A stretch of 64,000 bases of DNA from Burkholderiales bacterium 39-55-53 (GTDB lineage: Bacteria; Pseudomonadota; Gammaproteobacteria; Burkholderiales; Burkholderiaceae_C): positions 1 through 64,000 of the forward strand of contig NCJK01000001.1 of assembly GCA_002282445.1 (NCBI GenBank), read 5' to 3'. Below, in pieces: positions 60,233 through 64,000 of the stretch. Below the pieces are notes generated by a model, which saw nothing but the letters and a program-made list of their open reading frames with translations, did no database searches and was not told where the DNA came from. Each line of letters begins with the position of its first letter. The first letter of the stretch is position 1. The position numbers and the translations under genes are program-made.

Positions 60233-61162
60233 TTAATAATCGGTATGCGCCCAAAGCAGCAAAGCATCACGTTCTTCAACGACCAAATCGATCATTTGAC
60301 CCACAGGCAAACACAGCTTGGTAGATACATGACCAAAAGGTAAATCTGTCAGCACAGGCGCTTTGATTTGGGTGCGCAACCAATCGACAACGCTTTGAAG
60401 CTTGAACCCTTTGTCGTGTGGCGTCAGTTTGTAGTTGCTGAACTGCCCTAAGACGATGGCTTTCTGTTGAGCCAAAACACCGGCGTGCAACAACTGCGTG
60501 AGCATGCGTTCAATGCGGTATGGGTGTTCACCCACATCTTCGAGGAACAAAACACCGTTTTTGATCTGCGGGAAATAGGGCGTGCCGAGCAAAGAAACCA
60601 ACACGGCCAAGTTACCGCCCCACAGCACCGCATCGTGGGCCCATACGCCAGGGCGACGCTTCTCGTTAGCCGCCGCGCAAGCCTTGGATAACTGCCAACC
60701 CGCGCCTTCCCCCTGCCCGCTGACCATGTCATCAAAACAGGCTTCCATGATGTCATCTGGCAGCTCTGCACCAAAGTCTTCGCCCAAGGCAGGACCCGCC
60801 CAAGTGACAGCACCCGTTTGGGCCAATAGTGCATTTTGAAAGGCGGTGAAGTCGCTCAGGCCCACAAACTGCGTGCCTTTGGCAATCGCTTTGGCCACCT
60901 GTTTGTATTTGATGCTGGGCAAGATACGTGTGAGGCCGTAACCACCACGCGATATCAGAGCCACATCTGCGCCGCTATCGGCTGCACGGTGAATGGCTGC
61001 CAAACGGGTGGCATCGTCCCCAGCAAAGCGGGTGTGACTGCTGAGCGCATCAGCGTCAATCTCAACCTCATGACCGAGTTTTTTCAGACGTGTGATGCCA
61101 CGTTTGAAAGCTGCTTTGTCGCGTACCGCGCCACTAGGGGAATAGATGTAAATGTGTGCCAT
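60233..61162 (-). CDS. ldcA: Muramoyltetrapeptide L,D-carboxypeptidase (S66 family)
   Basis: 309 residues from ATG 61162 (MAHIYIYSPSG); GTG 61168 is the alternative. It releases terminal D-Ala from tetrapeptides for cell-wall recycling in the cytoplasm. The nucleophile Ser is in VGLSDFTAFQNALL near residue 103, GGYGLTRIL is conserved near 75, the catalytic Glu is in LFLEDVGEHPYR near 210, and the catalytic His is in FGHVSTKLCLPVG near 280. Leu replaces the more usual Tyr/Phe before the Ser, a small oddity. It is last in the infA-paiB-tadA-methyltransferase-ldcA run and convergent with the ankyrin gene, 93 bases apart. Confidence 0.9.
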   Translation of the reverse strand: MAHIYIYSPSGAVRDKAAFKRGITRLKKLGHEVEIDADALSSHTRFAGDDATRLAAIHRAADSGADVALISRGGYGLTRILPSIKYKQVAKAIAKGTQFVGLSDFTAFQNALLAQTGAVTWAGPALGEDFGAELPDDIMEACFDDMVSGQGEGAGWQLSKACAAANEKRRPGVWAHDAVLWGGNLAVLVSLLGTPYFPQIKNGVLFLEDVGEHPYRIERMLTQLLHAGVLAQQKAIVLGQFSNYKLTPHDKGFKLQSVVDWLRTQIKAPVLTDLPFGHVSTKLCLPVGQMIDLVVEERDALLLWAHTDY

Positions 61163-61195
61163 GCCCACATTGTCGCGGCAAATAATGTGGATGAA

Positions 61196-61870
61196 TCAGC
61201 CGCGTTTGTAATGAAGCAAGCGCCCTCGGTAAGCGCTCAAATCCTCTAAGGGTTCGTTGATGATGATCTCAGACACGCCAAACCCCATATTTGCCATGTC
61301 TTTGTGAAACGCGCTGCGGTTGCCACGGTTGGGATCAATGATGAGCACTTCAGCGCCCTCTGCCGCGTGTTCCTCGATGAAGCCAGAAAGCTGCGCAGGG
61401 TGACTACGCTCGTACAAAACATCACTCGCAATCAGCAAATCAAAAGCACCCAGCCCTTTGTTAACCCTGCCCCAGTTACCTGTTTCGTAATGCAGTGGTG
61501 GCAAATCGTTGAGTAGCACATTGGCCTTTAGGAAAGTCTCAGTCAATGGGTGGCAATCGCTGGCGGTGATATTGCCTTCACGGCGATGCACCACCAAACT
61601 GGCCAAACCTAAACCGCAACCAACTTCCAGCACGCGTTTGCCTTTGAGATCCCACGTCTGCATCAGATCTGCCAGCTTTTGTGCCGAAGGCCACACCAAA
61701 CCAAACAAGGGCCATGTGGCCGAAGAAATACCGGCATCGAATGCAAAACCCAATGGATCGTAAAACTGCTGCTTGTCAAGCAACGAGCGAATTTGCAAAT
61801 CAGCCCCGCCTCCTACACCGACCCTCTGAAACTTCACTTCGTAACCGATGGGTGGTGTGGCGTTGGGCAT
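61196..61870 (-). CDS. SAM-dependent methyltransferase, METTL21/family-16 type
   Basis: 224 residues. Rossmann methyltransferase with SAM motif VLEVGCGLGLASLVVHRREG near residue 80 and the acidic turn ITASDCHPLTETF. DLLIASDVLYERSHP near 143 is the D-V-L-Y motif that marks the family-16 protein-lysine methyltransferases. WPSAQKLADLMQ upstream is also typical. Substrate unknown; protein lysine is the likely target class. It starts two bases after the tadA stop. Confidence 0.85.
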   Translation of the reverse strand: MPNATPPIGYEVKFQRVGVGGGADLQIRSLLDKQQFYDPLGFAFDAGISSATWPLFGLVWPSAQKLADLMQTWDLKGKRVLEVGCGLGLASLVVHRREGNITASDCHPLTETFLKANVLLNDLPPLHYETGNWGRVNKGLGAFDLLIASDVLYERSHPAQLSGFIEEHAAEGAEVLIIDPNRGNRSAFHKDMANMGFGVSEIIINEPLEDLSAYRGRLLHYKRG

Positions 61871-61872
61871 AT

Positions 61873-62895
61873 TTAACTTCGTTCTGGCGGAGGTGTGGGT
61901 GCGGGCGCAGCCAACAAGGTGCTCAAAGCACGAGGACCGGCCATGTGGCCACGGTCGGGATATGGGGCGTCACGTAGGTCTGCTGGAATTTCAGGCGTGT
62001 CGATCCAATGAATGGGTAAAGTCAACTTGGACAAAATAGGAGCCATCAAACGAGGCGCGTGCAAAGCCACAGGTGCAGGCTGCACGCTGGCCAAAAATTC
62101 ACTGAGCACTTGGGCGTGCCAACCAATGCGATGCATCGCTACTTTTTTAGGCTTGTCGGACAAGCCAAAGCCTGGCAAATCTAGCGCGATCACTGCCTCT
62201 GAGGATTGCAACTGAGCGATGTATTGCGCGCTCCAGCCATCGAGCCCGTGTAAATAAACGTGCGGCGCTTGTAGTGAGTCTTGTCGGTTGTCAAACCAAT
62301 GCAAACGCAAGCCTTCCAAAGCTCGCAATTCGGCTGTGAAATGCGACAGCGACAAAGGCACATCCAACCCAGCAAACGCACGATCAGGTGTGCGCAAAGC
62401 GTCTTCGCGCAAAGGCACTTTGCTGAGTTGTTGCTGAGCACGGCGTTGCTCAAAAAAGCCTTGCAGCACTTGTGCACATTCATCGGCCAACACACCGCCC
62501 GTGACGTGGGTTTGGTGGTTGATATGTTCGTTTGCAAATAAATTGAGCACCGAACCAGCAGCACCTGTTTTGGGCTCGGTCGCACCAAACACCACGCGCT
62601 TGAATCGCGCATGCAACGCAGCGCCGCTACACATGGCGCAAGGCTCAAGCGTCACGTAGAGAGTGCAGTCGTCCAACCGGTAGTTGCCCAGCACTTGTGC
62701 TACAGCACGCATGGCATTGACTTCGGCATGTGCCGTCGGGTCAAGGCTGCCCAGTGGGGCGTTGTGCGCAGAGGCAATCACCTGCCCTGCCCTCACCACC
62801 ACCGCGCCTACGGGAACTTCGCCCGCATCAGCGGCGGTTTGCGCTTGGCGCAGGGCCAGTTGCATAAAACCTATGTCTTCAGGCGAATGAGTCAT
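61873..62895 (-). CDS. tadA: tRNA adenosine-34 deaminase TadA fused to a hydrolase-like domain
   Basis: 340 residues, against about 160 for ordinary TadA. Residues 1-155 are a full TadA: zinc His56 and catalytic Glu58 in TAHAEVNAMR, Cys86 and Cys89 in EPCAMCSG. It converts A34 to inosine in tRNA-Arg. From about 180 a second domain resembles an alpha/beta hydrolase: HVYLHGLDGW near 212 (oxyanion HG) and VIALDLPGFGLSDKP near 235. Where the GxSxG nucleophile should be, the chain reads ALHAPRL, with no Ser, Asp or Cys. The C-terminal domain is probably non-catalytic. ATGA overlap with paiB upstream. Confidence 0.9.
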   Translation of the reverse strand: MTHSPEDIGFMQLALRQAQTAADAGEVPVGAVVVRAGQVIASAHNAPLGSLDPTAHAEVNAMRAVAQVLGNYRLDDCTLYVTLEPCAMCSGAALHARFKRVVFGATEPKTGAAGSVLNLFANEHINHQTHVTGGVLADECAQVLQGFFEQRRAQQQLSKVPLREDALRTPDRAFAGLDVPLSLSHFTAELRALEGLRLHWFDNRQDSLQAPHVYLHGLDGWSAQYIAQLQSSEAVIALDLPGFGLSDKPKKVAMHRIGWHAQVLSEFLASVQPAPVALHAPRLMAPILSKLTLPIHWIDTPEIPADLRDAPYPDRGHMAGPRALSTLLAAPAPTPPPERS

Positions 62896-63512
62896 GGTTG
62901 AACCATGCCGAGCTTAACCATCCAATCGGCCAAAGCCTGTTCATCTTCTGTACCCTGTGCGTATGCAGCATGCATGGCAACGTGCGATTCGGGTCGATGT
63001 TGGTTGAGCTTGATGGCGCATTGCACATCAGTGATGCGCAGCTCGAACGCCACAATGGCACTGAGCATTTTGTTTTGGTAGTCCTCGGCCAAACCACGCC
63101 ATTGTTTGGCATAAGGCGGCTCGTGGTCGCCAATGAGTTGCTTGAGCAAACGGTCTTTGGCCTCAGGTTCTTCAACCAGTTGCGCTTCAACCTTGGCATG
63201 CACCGCCAAGTAGCTCCATGTGGGCACACGCGTGAGGTCTGGATAGACCTTGGGCGACATATAGGCCTGCGGGCCCATGAACGTCACCAAGGCTTGGGGG
63301 CGCGCTTGCAAGTAGCGCCAGTGGGGGTTGGCTTTGGCGCAATGGCCCAACAACACGTGTTGGCCATTGGCTTGCGTCAAATGAAGGGGGATGTGTGTGA
63401 CGGCTGGAAAACCACCGTCATCCACACTGATAAGGCTTGCAAATGGATACGCCCGCATAAGAGCGAGCGCATGATCCTCATCTTTGGCTTTGAACTGCGG
63501 AGGCAGGTACAT
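62892..63512 (-). CDS. FMN-binding protein of the PaiB family
   Basis: 206 residues. PaiB-type proteins have a split-barrel FMN-binding fold and have been called negative transcription regulators. Family motifs: MYLPPQFKAKDEDHALALMRAYPFASL at the start, HIPLHL near residue 48, GHCAKANPHW near 63, AYMSPKVYPDLTRVPTWSYLAVH near 85-110 and the C-terminal KLNQHRPE region. It overlaps tadA by four bases and is 24 bases after infA. Confidence 0.88.
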   Translation of the reverse strand: MYLPPQFKAKDEDHALALMRAYPFASLISVDDGGFPAVTHIPLHLTQANGQHVLLGHCAKANPHWRYLQARPQALVTFMGPQAYMSPKVYPDLTRVPTWSYLAVHAKVEAQLVEEPEAKDRLLKQLIGDHEPPYAKQWRGLAEDYQNKMLSAIVAFELRITDVQCAIKLNQHRPESHVAMHAAYAQGTEDEQALADWMVKLGMVQP

Positions 63513-63536
63513 GCCAAATGACCGCTGACGGTCCGT

Positions 63537-63797
63537 TTAAAAACGACGCTTAACGGCTGGGCCGCCTGGGGCCTTGCCTTCGATGTGACGGAAGGTCACG
63601 CGGGCTTTGTTCATGTCGTAAGGCGACAGTTCAACCGTGACCTTGTCGCCTTCGATGATGCGGATGCGGTGCAGGCGCATTTTGCCTGCGGTGTATGCGA
63701 TCAGTGAGTGACCGTTTTCCAGGGTGACGCGGTAGCGAGAGTCGGGCAAGACCTCGTGTACGACACCCTTCATTTCGATCATTTCTTCTTTTGCCAT
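63537..63797 (-). CDS. infA: Translation initiation factor IF-1
   Basis: 86 residues, an S1-like OB fold. It binds the 30S A-site in initiation. [42 protein letters not shown] is the whole OB core. The length and the C-terminal extension ([16 protein letters not shown]) match the longer second IF-1 of Burkholderiales; the shorter copy usually lies in the ribosomal protein cluster. It heads the leftward operon; the 89 bases upstream carry AT-rich sequence and a GCCC-AAATC-GGGC hairpin. Confidence 0.95.
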   Translation of the reverse strand: MAKEEMIEMKGVVHEVLPDSRYRVTLENGHSLIAYTAGKMRLHRIRIIEGDKVTVELSPYDMNKARVTFRHIEGKAPGGPAVKRRF

Positions 63798-63886
63798 GTA
63801 CTCAGTGTTCTCTAATTAAAAATTTAAGCCCAAATCGGGCAATTGCTAACAACCTCCGATTGTAGGACGTTTGGCGTTGAGCAGAT

Positions 63887-64000
63887 TTATGCTTGGGTGG
63901 GCTGGCCCACGAAGGCCTTGTTCGCGATTTTCCAGCCGTCTTGGGTTTGCAGCAGCACGAAGTAGTCGGTAAAGGTGATCGCCCCGTGGACCAACGTCAC
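63887..64000 (-). CDS. C-terminal end of a putative lumazine-binding/NTF2-like protein (partial)
   Basis: Only 37 residues and the stop are visible on the minus strand; the rest lies beyond base 64000. The tail reads ITFTDYFVLLQTQDGWKI, then ANKAFVGQPTQA. The pattern F-T-D-Y-x-x-L-L-x-x-x-x-G-W-K-I-x-N-K-x-F is the usual end of putative lumazine-binding (DUF4440/NTF2-like) proteins of about 120-150 residues. No function can be assigned beyond the fold class. It lies 89 bases upstream of infA in the same direction. Confidence 0.6.
   Translation of the reverse strand: MTLVHGAITFTDYFVLLQTQDGWKIANKAFVGQPTQA

Overview
The window is a chromosomal segment of a betaproteobacterium, most likely Burkholderiales, family Comamonadaceae (Limnohabitans, Rhodoferax or a relative). 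The gene orders smc-zipA-ligA, dapC-dapD-dapE-prmB and mltG-tmk-holB-tatD, and an 86-residue IF-1, support this from memory of those genomes. No tRNA, rRNA, insertion sequence or CRISPR array was recognised, and no gene-free stretch exceeds 300 bases.

Bases 1-7670 are the accessory part. A very large repeat-rich adhesin runs in from the left edge and ends at 4683. After it come a 346-residue protein of unknown function, then a YqaJ/lambda-exonuclease-like nuclease and a RecT/Bet-type annealing protein that overlap by 8 bases. These three genes use AGG/AGA arginine codons freely, unlike the CGC-rich genes to the right, and lie in AT-rich spacers, so they look horizontally acquired.

Bases 7739-31490 are mostly housekeeping. 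A two-gene membrane-protein unit is followed by a leftward lysine/ribosome operon (dapC-dapD-dapE-prmB-yheS). A rightward operon holds an orphan HPt protein, smc, zipA, ligA and def. Next are leftward map-glnD, a brnTA toxin-antitoxin pair, and purL, which ends in a bidirectional terminator. Bases 31533-37786 are leftward: selO-msrB-yciB-bolA-peptidylprolyl isomerase, a UUCG-loop terminator, then rlhA and a MOSC protein.

Bases 37903-47912 form one tightly spaced rightward fatty-acid catabolic operon: acyl-CoA ligase, hydratase/dehydrogenase, thiolase, acyl-CoA dehydrogenase, SDR, NADP-dependent reductase, SDR and hot-dog thioesterase. A 72-base imperfect palindrome lies between it and tex. 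Then come a patatin-like lipase, an iron-type alcohol dehydrogenase, an alpha/beta esterase, an acetyltransferase, an outer-membrane-barrel candidate, ygfZ, the mltG-tmk-holB-tatD-ankyrin operon, and a leftward infA-paiB-tadA-methyltransferase-ldcA operon. A partial lumazine-binding-like gene touches the right edge.

The most notable observations are: the exo-bet pair beside a gene with near-identical tandem DNA repeats; a GATAAT-N7-ATG arrangement at four leftward transcription-unit heads, suggesting leaderless mRNAs; the structured element before tex; a TadA fused to a hydrolase-like domain with no nucleophile; and an HPt protein placed directly before smc.
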